Of a stretch of 12,139 nt of DNA, positions 1-6,363 are shown in pieces. A program made the translations under genes and the position numbers. Position 1 is the stretch's first letter. Each line of letters starts with the position of its first letter. The DNA comes from Actinomycetota bacterium. Its GTDB lineage: Bacteria; Acidobacteriota; Blastocatellia; Chloracidobacteriales; Chloracidobacteriaceae. The notes below the pieces were generated by a model. The model saw only the letters and a list, made by a program, of their open reading frames with translations, did no database searches and was not told the origin of the DNA. Where the stretch lies: the NCBI GenBank assembly GCA_013298335.1, contig JAAFHI010000033.1, positions 1 to 12,139 on the forward strand, read 5' to 3'.

Positions 1-44
1 TGGGACGGCAAAAACTCGGGAGGACCGGTTTTCGGCCAAAAATA

Positions 45-118
45 TGGCTGGCGAGCAGGGAGTCGAACCCCGATTCTACGCTCCAAAGGCGCATGTCCTA
101 CCATTGGACGACTCGCCA
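45..118 (-). tRNA. tRNA-Gln (anticodon TTG), CCA encoded
   Basis: The minus strand folds into a full cloverleaf. The acceptor stem is TGGCGAG/CTCGCCA, the D stem GTCC/GGAC has loop AATGGTA, the anticodon stem is TGCGC/GCGTA, and the T stem CGGGG/CCCTG has loop TTCGACT. The seven-base anticodon loop CTTTGGA puts TTG at positions 34-36, which reads CAA glutamine codons. The weak first pair U1-A72 and discriminator G73 match the known identity elements of bacterial tRNA-Gln. The 3' CCA is encoded (bases 47-45). It lies 25 bp downstream of ispE on the same strand and may be co-transcribed with it. From general knowledge, ispE followed by tRNA-Gln and then prs is a recurring bacterial gene order; prs would lie beyond the left edge. 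Confidence 0.95.
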
Positions 119-143
119 GCAACCCGGCGCGGCGGGCGGTTTC

Positions 144-1037
144 CTACAGACGACCGACCCGCTCCGCGTATTCCGCGCGGCTGACGCTTCGACAGGACCA
201 GACCCGCCACCCGTGTTCGGCCAGTGCATTTTCAGCCGTTGCGCCCGCCGCCGCATTCTCAAAAAAACCGAAAACCGTGCTCCCGCTGCCCGACATCCGC
301 GCCACCGTCGCACCGGCTTCGACGAGCGTTTCGCGAACCCGCCCGACGACCGGAAAGTCCCGAAAAACAGGCACTTCCAGGTCATTTACAAACACAGTTC
401 GGGCGTCGCCTTCCGGCGGGAAAGCGATGAATATACGGCTCGGTTCGGGGCTTGTCAACGGCATATTCAAACTTCGGAACACCGGCGCGGTCGGCACGGC
501 GACCTTCGGATTGACCAGCAGAAGCACCGGAACCTCAACGTCCGGAAGGGGTTCGATGATGTCGCCGCGACCGGTTCCGAGCGCCGTCCCGCCGTAGAGG
601 AAGAACGGAACGTCGGCTCCGAGCGAGGCCGCGATGCCGAGCAGCGTTTCATCGGGCACGGTCGCGTTCCAGAGCCGGCGCAGGGCGAGCAGGGTCGCCC
701 CGGCGTCGCTGCTCCCGCCGCCGAGACCGGCTTCCATCGGAATCCGCTTTTCGAGACGAATCGCCGCGCCGCGCGTCACGCCCGCCGCCGCCTGAAGCGC
801 GCGCGCCGCCCGGACGACCAGATTCCGTTCATCGGTCGCCAGTTCCGGACGGTCGCATTCAAGGCGGATGTCGGACGTCTCCAGCCGCGAAAAATGGAGC
901 GTATCGGCCAGACTCACCGTTTGAAACACGGTGCGCAGTTCGTGGTAGCCGTCGGGACGCCGCCCGACCACTTCGAGCGACAGATTGATCTTGGCAAACG
1001 CCGGAACGCTCACCGTGGGGAGGGATTCGTGGGTCAC
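144..1037 (-). CDS. ispE: 4-diphosphocytidyl-2-C-methyl-D-erythritol kinase (IspE)
   Basis: This is the cytoplasmic GHMP-family kinase that phosphorylates the 2-hydroxyl of CDP-methylerythritol with ATP, the fourth step of the MEP isoprenoid pathway. At 297 residues it has the normal family length. The N-terminal AKINL motif carries the catalytic Lys16, and PDGYHEL (28-34) is the substrate region. The glycine-rich ATP loop PMEAGLGGGSSDAGA spans 100-114, GADVPF holds the catalytic Asp142, and MSGSGSTVFG is the C-terminal GHMP motif. The start is GTG at 1037: an in-frame TAA lies only three codons upstream, and no Shine-Dalgarno sequence is visible. A later in-frame GTG (codon 9) is possible. 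The whole gap to the upstream PilZ-like gene is a heptad repeat element, so ispE probably depends on read-through from that gene. Confidence 0.97.
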   Translation of the reverse strand: MTHESLPTVSVPAFAKINLSLEVVGRRPDGYHELRTVFQTVSLADTLHFSRLETSDIRLECDRPELATDERNLVVRAARALQAAAGVTRGAAIRLEKRIPMEAGLGGGSSDAGATLLALRRLWNATVPDETLLGIAASLGADVPFFLYGGTALGTGRGDIIEPLPDVEVPVLLLVNPKVAVPTAPVFRSLNMPLTSPEPSRIFIAFPPEGDARTVFVNDLEVPVFRDFPVVGRVRETLVEAGATVARMSGSGSTVFGFFENAAAGATAENALAEHGWRVWSCRSVSRAEYAERVGRL

Positions 1038-1045
1038 GTTTTTTT

Positions 1046-1140
1046 AGCAGTCAGCAGTCAGCAGTTAGTGGTCAGTGGAAGAAGAAGAACGCGGATTCAG
1101 TCAAACGCCACTAACTACTAACGACTAACCACTGACTACT
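1046..1140. repeat. Heptad repeat element, family A copy 1 (inverted arms)
   Basis: The left arm (1046-1078) reads AGCAGTC, AGCAGTC, AGCAGTT, AGTGGTC and a partial AGTGG, in exact 7-bp register. The right arm (1108-1140) reads partial CCACT, then AACTACT, AACGACT, AACCACT and GACTACT. These are complements of the same degenerate heptad AGYRGTY. The arms are in inverted orientation around a 29-nt A/G-rich core (1079-1107). The right arm overlaps the stop codon (1138-1136) of the minus-strand PilZ-like gene, and the left arm ends about 9 bp before the ispE start. Pairing of the arms is imperfect, with G-U pairs and some mismatches, but a long hairpin is possible. Confidence 0.9.
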
Positions 1141-1708
1141 GGTTTTCAAAATCGTCCGGCAGCAGCCACTTGCCGGCCAGTGTCGAAAATTCGACGCCGA
1201 TGCGGAACCGGTCGCCTTCCGCCGTCCGGCGGAGGTTGCGGACGGTCGCCTGAATCATTTCCTCAGGTTCCCCGCCCGTCCCGAACAGATGGATGGTTTC
1301 CCCGATGGAGACTTCGGCCCGAACCGAAAGCTGCGCGCCCTTGATGCTCGTGACCTCGACGACCGCGAGTTCGGCAAAGACCTTCCGCCGCGTGTCGCCC
1401 GTCACGAGGATGACCGCCCGCGAGAGCGGAAAGCGCGGCACTTCCCGGTTGCCGGTCGCCGGACTGAGCGGAGTTGTCGTTTTTTTGGTCCCGCGCGAGA
1501 AGGCGACTTCCTCGACCGCGCCGCGCAGCAGACCAAGCTTGTCCCGGTCGAGTCGCTGGGCTTCGAGCACTTCCCACAAAAGGAGGTGCGCCTGCGGGTC
1601 ACGGGTGTCATTCCAGAGTACGCTGTACAGTTCAATCAGCGCCTCGTTGTAATGCCCGCTCTGGAAAAGTTCACGGGCGCGTTTGCAAGTCGCAGGTGCA
1701 ATCGTCAT
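1136..1708 (-). CDS. TPR-like/PilZ-like domain protein
   Basis: This 190-residue soluble protein has no signal peptide or membrane segment. Residues 1-70 look like one or two TPR-type helical hairpins (ARELFQSGHYNEALIELYSVLW, with a DPQAHLLL helix following). After a Thr/Ser/Pro-rich linker (72-90), residues 92-176 resemble a PilZ beta barrel: a short Arg-containing lead-in, a beta-rich middle with VTSIKG where PilZ has (D/N)xSxxG, and the typical closing strand FRIGVEF. PilZ domains often bind cyclic di-GMP, but the RxxxR and D/N residues are not canonical here, so ligand binding is doubtful. The start at 1708 gives the full TPR segment; no strong ribosome binding site is visible. It is divergent from the CobW gene and upstream of ispE. 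Its last codon and stop run into a heptad repeat. The PilZ assignment is moderate. Confidence 0.75.
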   Translation of the reverse strand: MTIAPATCKRARELFQSGHYNEALIELYSVLWNDTRDPQAHLLLWEVLEAQRLDRDKLGLLRGAVEEVAFSRGTKKTTTPLSPATGNREVPRFPLSRAVILVTGDTRRKVFAELAVVEVTSIKGAQLSVRAEVSIGETIHLFGTGGEPEEMIQATVRNLRRTAEGDRFRIGVEFSTLAGKWLLPDDFENQ

Positions 1709-1801
1709 GCGGCACTCGTCACAAGAAGGTTCGGGTCCGGTCCGGAAGGCGCGAAACTATACACGAAAATCCGTCGCGGGGAGAAAATCGTGCGAAAGGG
1801 A

Positions 1802-1831
1802 TTGTGAAACGAACAGACCGGATGCTAGCAT
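1802..1831 (+). promoter_or_regulatory. Possible sigma70-type promoter and 12-bp palindrome before cobW-like gene
   Basis: TTGTGA (1802-1807) and TAGCAT (1826-1831) are separated by 18 bp, a fair but weak match to -35/-10 boxes, about 50 bp before the GTG start at 1886. A perfect 12-bp palindrome, GATGCTAGCATC (1821-1832), overlaps the -10 box and could be an operator. It does not resemble the known proteobacterial Zur box. This is inference from motif match only. Confidence 0.3.
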
Positions 1832-1885
1832 CGCCGTTTTCGGTGGAGACGCCGAAGAGCTTTGTATTGTCCCGGAGAACGCCCC

Positions 1886-2899
1886 GTGAAACCTGAAAAC
1901 GTACCTGTCGCCACCGCGTCGCCGATACCGACGTACGTCATTTCCGGTTTCCTCGGAAGCGGAAAAACGACGCTGCTCCTTGAAATCCTGCGCCACATGC
2001 GGTCCATCGGACGCAAGGTCGCCGTCCTGATGAACGAATTCGGCGACATCAGCATTGACGGCGAACTGCTCAAGGGCGAGGGGTTCAGCGTGATGGAACT
2101 CAGCGACGGCTGCATCTGCTGCCAGATCGGCGAGGATTTCGTTCAGGCATTCACGGATGTCGCCTCGCGCGGCCCGGAAATGATTTTCGTCGAGGCGACC
2201 GGCCTGGCCGACCCGGTGGACCTGATCGATCAGGCGACCGCGCCGCACCTGCTCGAAAAAGTCCGCATCGAGAAGATGGTCACCGTCGCCGACCCGAAGA
2301 ATTTCCCCCGGCTGTCGAAAGTGTTGAAGGCGATCGTGAAGCGGCAGACGCAGTTCGCCGACGTCCTGATCATCAGCAAGGGCGACGAAGCGCCCCCCGA
2401 ACAGATCGCCCAGATTCGGGAATACGTCGCGGAGCACAACCCCCACGCCCCCGTGCTGCTCGTGACCAACGGCGTCGTCTCGGGCGACGAGGAGTTCCGC
2501 TGGCTGCTCGGCGAAACCGACACCGCCGATCAGGAACGCAAGCGGGCGGCGATGCGCGCGGCGCTGGTGGCCCTGAGCGACGAGGAATACAAGGCGCATA
2601 CGGGATTTCACACCCTGTCGTGCCAGTTGGTCCGCGCGCTCGACCGGACGAAGTTTGAAACGTTCATGCGGACGCTCCCGCCGGAAATCCTTCGTGCGAA
2701 AGGATTTACCCGGTTCGAAGGCGAAACCGGCCTGTGGGTCGTGATGTATGTCAACGGCGATCTCTACATCCGCCCCGTGACGCTCGCGCCCGCGCCCGAC
2801 GAACATCTGGTTTTCATCGGCTCGCACCTCGACCACGCGGCGCTCGCCGGGGCCCTGACGGCCTGCGAAGCGAAGCGGCGCTCGCTGGCGGTGCTTTGA
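1886..2899 (+). CDS. COG0523/CobW-family G3E GTPase (putative metallochaperone)
   Basis: The protein is about 337 residues and belongs to the G3E GTPases, cytoplasmic GTP-driven metal chaperones that include CobW, YjiA and ZNG1-type zinc chaperones. Visible motifs are Walker A GFLGSGKTT (21-29), NEFGDISIDGELL (about 50-62), the metal-binding CxCC motif as GCICCQ (Cys76, Cys78, Cys79), the EATGLADP segment, and SKGD in place of the canonical NKxD guanine motif. The C-terminal part (about 230-330) matches the CobW C-terminal domain, with GETGLWVV and an LVFIG segment. I chose the GTG at 1886 because GGAG (1874-1877) sits 8 bp before it; a TTG at 1862 would add eight residues but lacks such a site. 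The metal specificity cannot be read from the sequence. A TPR gene and rpsR follow on the same strand. The context with a cysteine-poor bS18 hints at zinc. Confidence 0.9.
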   Translation: MKPENVPVATASPIPTYVISGFLGSGKTTLLLEILRHMRSIGRKVAVLMNEFGDISIDGELLKGEGFSVMELSDGCICCQIGEDFVQAFTDVASRGPEMIFVEATGLADPVDLIDQATAPHLLEKVRIEKMVTVADPKNFPRLSKVLKAIVKRQTQFADVLIISKGDEAPPEQIAQIREYVAEHNPHAPVLLVTNGVVSGDEEFRWLLGETDTADQERKRAAMRAALVALSDEEYKAHTGFHTLSCQLVRALDRTKFETFMRTLPPEILRAKGFTRFEGETGLWVVMYVNGDLYIRPVTLAPAPDEHLVFIGSHLDHAALAGALTACEAKRRSLAVL

Positions 2900-2942
2900 G
2901 ACGACCGAGAGACACGGCAGGAAATTGACCCGTAGTAACGAT

Positions 2943-4052
2943 ATGGCCAACAAATCACGCAAGAACAAGCCCCGCGACGCCGAACGTCGCGGCCCGAGTT
3001 TCGAAGAATTGCTCCAGCACGGAGAAGAAGCGCTCGAAGAGGATGATTTCGAGGAAGCCGAGGCGGCCTTCGCGGCGGCGCTCGAACTCTCCCCCAATTC
3101 ACCCGAAGCCCACGTCCGGCTCGGGGCCCTGCTGCTTGAAACCGACGAGTTCGAGATCGGCGTCAGACACCTCAAGGAAGCCGAACGGCTCGCGCCCGAC
3201 GACGTCCGCCCGCTGCACCTGCTCGGCGCGTTCTACATGGAAGAAGGCGAACTGAAAACGTCCGAAGCCTATTTCCGCCGCGCGCTCGACATCGCCCCCG
3301 AGGATTCCCTCAGCCACCACAACTTCGGCAACCTGCTCGCCGAAATGGGACGGTTTCAGGATTCCGAAGCGAGTTACCGCAAGGCGATCGCGCTGAACCC
3401 GGAAGAGGCCCTCCACTTCCTCGGACTCGGCGGCCTGTTCGCCGATCAGGAAAACTACGAAGCCGCGCTCGATCAGTTCAACCGCGCGCTCAGACTCAGC
3501 CCGGACGATTCGCGCATCCACCACGACCTGGCGGATCTGCTGATGACGCTCGAACGCCGTGACGAAGCCATCTCGCATTACCGCGAAGCCGTCACCATCG
3601 ATCCGAAGAACACGCTCGCCCGCTACGGACTGGGCAATGCCCTGCTCATCGCCGGCGACAGCGCCAGTGCCGAATTCGAAATGAAAGAGGCCATTGCTGA
3701 CGGACTCGAAGTGCCGCTCGCGTTCATCAAGCTCGGCATCGCGCTCCGGATGCAGAAGAAGGATGACGAATCAAGCGCCTCCTTCCAGATGGCGCTCGAC
3801 CTGCTCGACGAGGAACACGAAACGAGCAGCGACACGATTGAAAGCCGCTACGAACAGATCGTCGCCGAACTCGGCATCGGCAACGGAACGGCTGCTCTGG
3901 AAAGCGCCGAACTGCTCGTCGAGGAAGATCACGATCCGACCGCGGTTTCGGAATTGTCCGTCGACTTGAAACGACTGGCCGAACTCGGCGTCGCCGGGGC
4001 CGAAGAGGTCCTGAAACTGCTGAACCGCCAGCCGGAAGAATTCATCAACTAG
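2943..4052 (+). CDS. TPR-repeat protein
   Basis: This roughly 369-residue protein begins with a basic tail (ANKSRKNKPRDAERRG) and is then almost entirely tetratricopeptide repeats of about 34 residues. About eight are recognisable, with the usual G/A/P spacing (for example HNFGNLLAEMGRFQDSEASYRK, then ALDQFNRALRLSPDDSR and EAISHYREAVTIDPKNT). It is strongly acidic. No signal peptide, membrane helix or catalytic domain is visible, so it is probably a cytoplasmic protein-protein scaffold of unknown partner. The ATG at 2943 is the conventional start but has no clear ribosome binding site. A TTG at 2925 directly after AGGAAA would add six residues. It starts 43 bp after the CobW-like gene and is probably in one transcript with it. 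Its stop codon TAG (4050-4052) is the first part of a heptad repeat array. Confidence 0.9.
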   Translation: MANKSRKNKPRDAERRGPSFEELLQHGEEALEEDDFEEAEAAFAAALELSPNSPEAHVRLGALLLETDEFEIGVRHLKEAERLAPDDVRPLHLLGAFYMEEGELKTSEAYFRRALDIAPEDSLSHHNFGNLLAEMGRFQDSEASYRKAIALNPEEALHFLGLGGLFADQENYEAALDQFNRALRLSPDDSRIHHDLADLLMTLERRDEAISHYREAVTIDPKNTLARYGLGNALLIAGDSASAEFEMKEAIADGLEVPLAFIKLGIALRMQKKDDESSASFQMALDLLDEEHETSSDTIESRYEQIVAELGIGNGTAALESAELLVEEDHDPTAVSELSVDLKRLAELGVAGAEEVLKLLNRQPEEFIN

Positions 4053-4139
4053 TAGTTAGTGGTCAGTAGTTAGTAGTGAGTTCAGAAAAGAACTTCTAAA
4101 TGCTAACCACTAACTGCTAACTGCTATCTACTTACTGCT
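4051..4139. repeat. Heptad repeat element, family A copy 2 (inverted arms)
   Basis: The left arm (4051-4082) reads AGTAGTT, AGTGGTC, AGTAGTT, AGTAGTG and a partial AGTT. Its first two bases are the last two of the TPR gene's TAG stop. The right arm (4101-4139) holds TGCT, AACCACT, AACTGCT, AACTGCT, ATCTACT and TACTGCT, the complementary orientation of the same AGYRGTY heptad. The core between them is 18 nt (4083-4100). The right arm ends 5-6 bp before the rpsR ribosome binding site, so the element occupies nearly the whole TPR-rpsR gap. Confidence 0.9.
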
Positions 4140-4155
4140 CGAAAAGGATACGACG

Positions 4156-4443
4156 ATGGAAGAACAGAACACCCGACCGGCCTCCGGGCCGTCTTCGTCC
4201 CCGGCACCCCGCCGGAATTCGAATCAACGTTCGCGCACGTCGCGCCGCAAGAAGCGCTGCCCGCTGCTCGAATCCAAAATTGACTACATTGATTACAAGG
4301 ATACGCGGATGCTCGAGCGTTTCCTCGGCGACAACAAGCGCATCCTTCCCCGCCGTCTGACCGGCGTGAACACGACCATGCAGCGCCGGCTGGCGACGGC
4401 CATCAAGCGCGCCAAGCAGATCGCGCTCCTGCCGTACGTTTAA
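4156..4443 (+). CDS. rpsR: 30S ribosomal protein bS18
   Basis: bS18 is a small-subunit protein of the platform that partners bS6. The C-terminal 60 residues match the family closely: [16 protein letters not shown], then [11 protein letters not shown] and the final [19 protein letters not shown]. At 95 residues it has a Ser/Pro/Arg-rich N-terminal extension of about 30 residues beyond the compact core. AAGGA (about 4144-4148) lies 7 bp before the ATG. Zinc-binding bS18 forms have a CxxC plus a further Cys; here only one Cys remains (KKRCPLLE) and the later site reads TGVNTTMQR, so this is a cysteine-poor, zinc-independent type. It is not in the common rpsF-ssb-rpsR-rplI cluster. It follows a CobW-like and a TPR gene and is closed by a strong terminator. 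Confidence 0.97.
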   Translation: MEEQNTRPASGPSSSPAPRRNSNQRSRTSRRKKRCPLLESKIDYIDYKDTRMLERFLGDNKRILPRRLTGVNTTMQRRLATAIKRAKQIALLPYV

Positions 4444-4488
4444 GTCGGATTTCTCGCCATCGTCGGCGGGACGCCAACCGTCCGGAAG

Positions 4489-4527
4489 GCACACCGAAAC
4501 GCACTTTTGCGAGTCGGTGTGCTTTTT
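4489..4527 (+). terminator. Rho-independent terminator after rpsR
   Basis: A perfect 9-bp stem, GCACACCGA (4489-4497) with TCGGTGTGC (4514-4522), encloses an inner CGCA/TGCG stem and is followed by TTTTT (4523-4527). It lies 46 bp after the rpsR stop codon. On the opposite strand there is no U tract after the stem, so it acts mainly on plus-strand transcription and ends the CobW-TPR-rpsR unit. Confidence 0.9.
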
Positions 4528-4546
4528 CGCGTTTGAAAACGGGGAT

Positions 4547-4957
4547 TCAGTTTACCGGGGCCAGCAGAAACGCCAGCACAATCGCCAGACCGGCAATCAG
4601 GCCGCCCCAGAGCAACAGCGGATGCTGCTTTGCGGCCACCGTCCGGAGCCATTTCCAGTGCAGGACAAGATGGGCGGCGATCAGCCCGATGAAGACGACC
4701 GACAGCCAGGAATGAATGTCGCCCCATTCGTGGCGTCCGAGACCGAACGCCTCCGGACGGGTCGGACCACCCCGCCGAGGCGGCAATCGGAGCCAGAGCA
4801 GCAGCCCCGTTCCGGCGAGGATGCAGAAGTTGATGTACAGAAGAAGATTAAGCGCGCGATTGAGCCGGAGATTCAAGCTCGGCGACCGGGATTCGGATTT
4901 GGCGGGCTTTGCGGCGCCGGTTGCGTGGGTGAGCACATTTTTTTCAGCCGTGACCAT
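4547..4957 (-). CDS. DUF4405-like small membrane protein, copy 1
   Basis: This 136-residue protein has a polar N-terminal tail (1-34) and three predicted membrane helices: about 35-57, 80-103 and 113-133. Five histidines lie in or beside the helices (76, 82, 96, 100, 112), in the pattern RHEWGDIHSW, then AAHLVLHWKWL and KQHPLLLWGG. That pattern resembles the DUF4405 family, whose histidine-rich helices look like those of small cytochrome b-type proteins. Heme binding is inferred, not shown. GGAGG lies 9 bp before the ATG, within a leader almost identical to that of the neighbouring paralogue. The two proteins are very similar from the first helix onward, which indicates tandem duplication. 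Confidence 0.8.
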   Translation of the reverse strand: MVTAEKNVLTHATGAAKPAKSESRSPSLNLRLNRALNLLLYINFCILAGTGLLLWLRLPPRRGGPTRPEAFGLGRHEWGDIHSWLSVVFIGLIAAHLVLHWKWLRTVAAKQHPLLLWGGLIAGLAIVLAFLLAPVN

Positions 4958-5161
4958 GGCGATATTCCTCCGTGGTTCGGGATGGGGTTGTTGCTTTCAA
5001 GGTAATCCGCGCACGTTGCGGTTTGACGGGAATTTCGTAAAGGAATAACTCCGGTCCCGAGAAAATTGTAAAGTATTGGTGAAGAACGACATGGGAGCAT
5101 TCCGCCGGGTCGTGACTTGGTCTTGCGAACCGCGTCCCTTATCGTTCAACCCAAGGAGGTT

Positions 5162-5542
5162 TCATCCGACCGGCACCAGAAGCAGTACCAGTACAATGAC
5201 GACACCCGTCGCCAGTCCTCCCCACAGCAGAATCGGATGCTGTTTTGAAACGACCGTCTTGAGCCATTTCCGGTGCATCACGAGATGGGCGACGATCAGG
5301 CCGATGAATACGACCGCGGCCCATGAATGAACCTCGCCCCAGCCGTGACGCGAGATATTGAGCGGGCCTGGCCCCTGGCGCGGCAGTTCCCGCAACCACA
5401 AAAGCAGTCCGCTACCGGTCAAAAGGCAGAAATTCAGGTATAAAAGAAGATTGAGGGCGCGGCTCGTCACGAGATTCCAGCTCGGTGACCGCGTTTCGGT
5501 TTTTGCGGCTTTCGCGCGCGCGTCGGATTGCACGGTAACCAT
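5162..5542 (-). CDS. DUF4405-like small membrane protein, copy 2
   Basis: This 126-residue paralogue of the downstream gene has the same architecture: a polar tail of about 28 residues, then three membrane helices. All five histidines are kept (66, 72, 86, 90, 102) with identical spacing to copy 1, arguing for a structural or cofactor role such as heme ligation (inference). The loop between helix 1 and helix 2 is shorter than in copy 1. The leader GGAGGCATATCGCCATGG differs by one base from that of copy 1, so the duplication included the ribosome binding region. It lies about 200 bp upstream of copy 1 on the same strand and is divergent from the PhyH-like gene, with a 77-bp shared gap. Confidence 0.8.
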   Translation of the reverse strand: MVTVQSDARAKAAKTETRSPSWNLVTSRALNLLLYLNFCLLTGSGLLLWLRELPRQGPGPLNISRHGWGEVHSWAAVVFIGLIVAHLVMHRKWLKTVVSKQHPILLWGGLATGVVIVLVLLLVPVG

Positions 5543-5619
5543 GGCGATATGCCTCCACTTGGTTTCAGTGATCCGCCCGCAAAACTGTCTCTCTCAACCC
5601 TACTCCTGTCGGCGGCGCA

Positions 5620-6324
5620 ATGCTTCAAAGAGATACAAGCCTGAAAATCGGCCCGGAGTTGAATGAACGCGGTTTTTTCATCACGGAAAACGTCGTTTCC
5701 GCCGCCGAATGCGACGCAATGGGCGACGTTCTCTCCCGAATTCCGCGCAGGGACGGACGGGCGGGCCTCCGTCACCTGATGCGCTTCCCCGAAATCGCCG
5801 CCCTCGCCCACGATCCGCGCCTGCTCGCGCTCGCCGGGCAAACGCTCGGCCCAACCGCAATTCCTTTCAAGGCAACGCTTTTCGAGAAATCCTCGACCGC
5901 GAACTGGGCGATTCTCCGGCATCAGGACACCGCGCTCCCGCTTGAAACGGCGTTTGAACATCCGGAATGGGGGCCGTGGTCGGTCAAGGACGGCCTCGCC
6001 TACGCGCACGCCCCCGCGTGGGCGCTCAACCGCGTGGTTGCCCTTCGCCTGCACCTCGACGCCGCGACCGGGGAAAACGGACCGCTTCACATCGTGGACG
6101 GATCGCACGTCCACGGCGTACTTTCCGACGAAACCGTTTTTCGTCTCGGGCGCGAACGTCCCGCCGCCACCTGCCTCGTCGGACGCGGCGGCGTGCTCGC
6201 GATGCGTCCGCTTGTCATTCATGCCTCGTCGAAAGCGAAAACCGACGCACCCCGGCGCGTTCTGCATTTCGAATACGCCGACCGGCTCGACCTCGCGCCC
6301 GGCATCCGCCTCGCACTGGCGTAA
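5620..6324 (+). CDS. Phytanoyl-CoA dioxygenase (PhyH)-like Fe(II)/2-oxoglutarate oxygenase
   Basis: This 234-residue cytoplasmic enzyme shows the jelly-roll iron site of the PhyH superfamily. The metal triad is HxD (LRHQDTALP, His101 and Asp103) with the distal His201 (RPLVIHASSKA), and Arg212 or Arg213 in RRVLHFEYA is placed to bind 2-oxoglutarate. The segment NGPLHIVDGSHVHG (153-166) is the characteristic strand-turn of the family. Family members hydroxylate diverse small molecules, so the substrate is unknown and the name does not imply phytanoyl-CoA. The start at 5620 gives a full-length protein; no convincing ribosome binding site precedes it. A thioesterase gene follows after 39 bp, suggesting a two-gene unit acting on an acyl-CoA or related compound. 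Confidence 0.88.
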   Translation: MLQRDTSLKIGPELNERGFFITENVVSAAECDAMGDVLSRIPRRDGRAGLRHLMRFPEIAALAHDPRLLALAGQTLGPTAIPFKATLFEKSSTANWAILRHQDTALPLETAFEHPEWGPWSVKDGLAYAHAPAWALNRVVALRLHLDAATGENGPLHIVDGSHVHGVLSDETVFRLGRERPAATCLVGRGGVLAMRPLVIHASSKAKTDAPRRVLHFEYADRLDLAPGIRLALA

Positions 6325-6363
6325 ACCCTTGCATTTCAAAAACTTCCAACCGAATCCGCCACT

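Noticed and set aside
1..44. Start of a further gene left of tRNA-Gln
   Set aside because: The 44 bases are too short to show a reading frame or terminator; only gene-order knowledge suggests what lies beyond.
1757..3175. A 472-residue open frame on the minus strand opposite the CobW-like and TPR genes
   Set aside because: Both plus-strand genes have clear family motifs; the antisense protein has low-complexity Ser/Ala ends and no domain.
1046..4139. Insertion sequence or MITE ends at the AGYRGTY arrays
   Set aside because: The arms are 7-bp-periodic throughout rather than unique terminal inverted repeats, and no clear target-site duplication or transposase is visible.
5153..5160. Perfect AAGGAGGT Shine-Dalgarno-like sequence on the plus strand
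   Set aside because: No start codon follows at a usable distance, and the downstream plus-strand frame is antisense to the second DUF4405-like gene.
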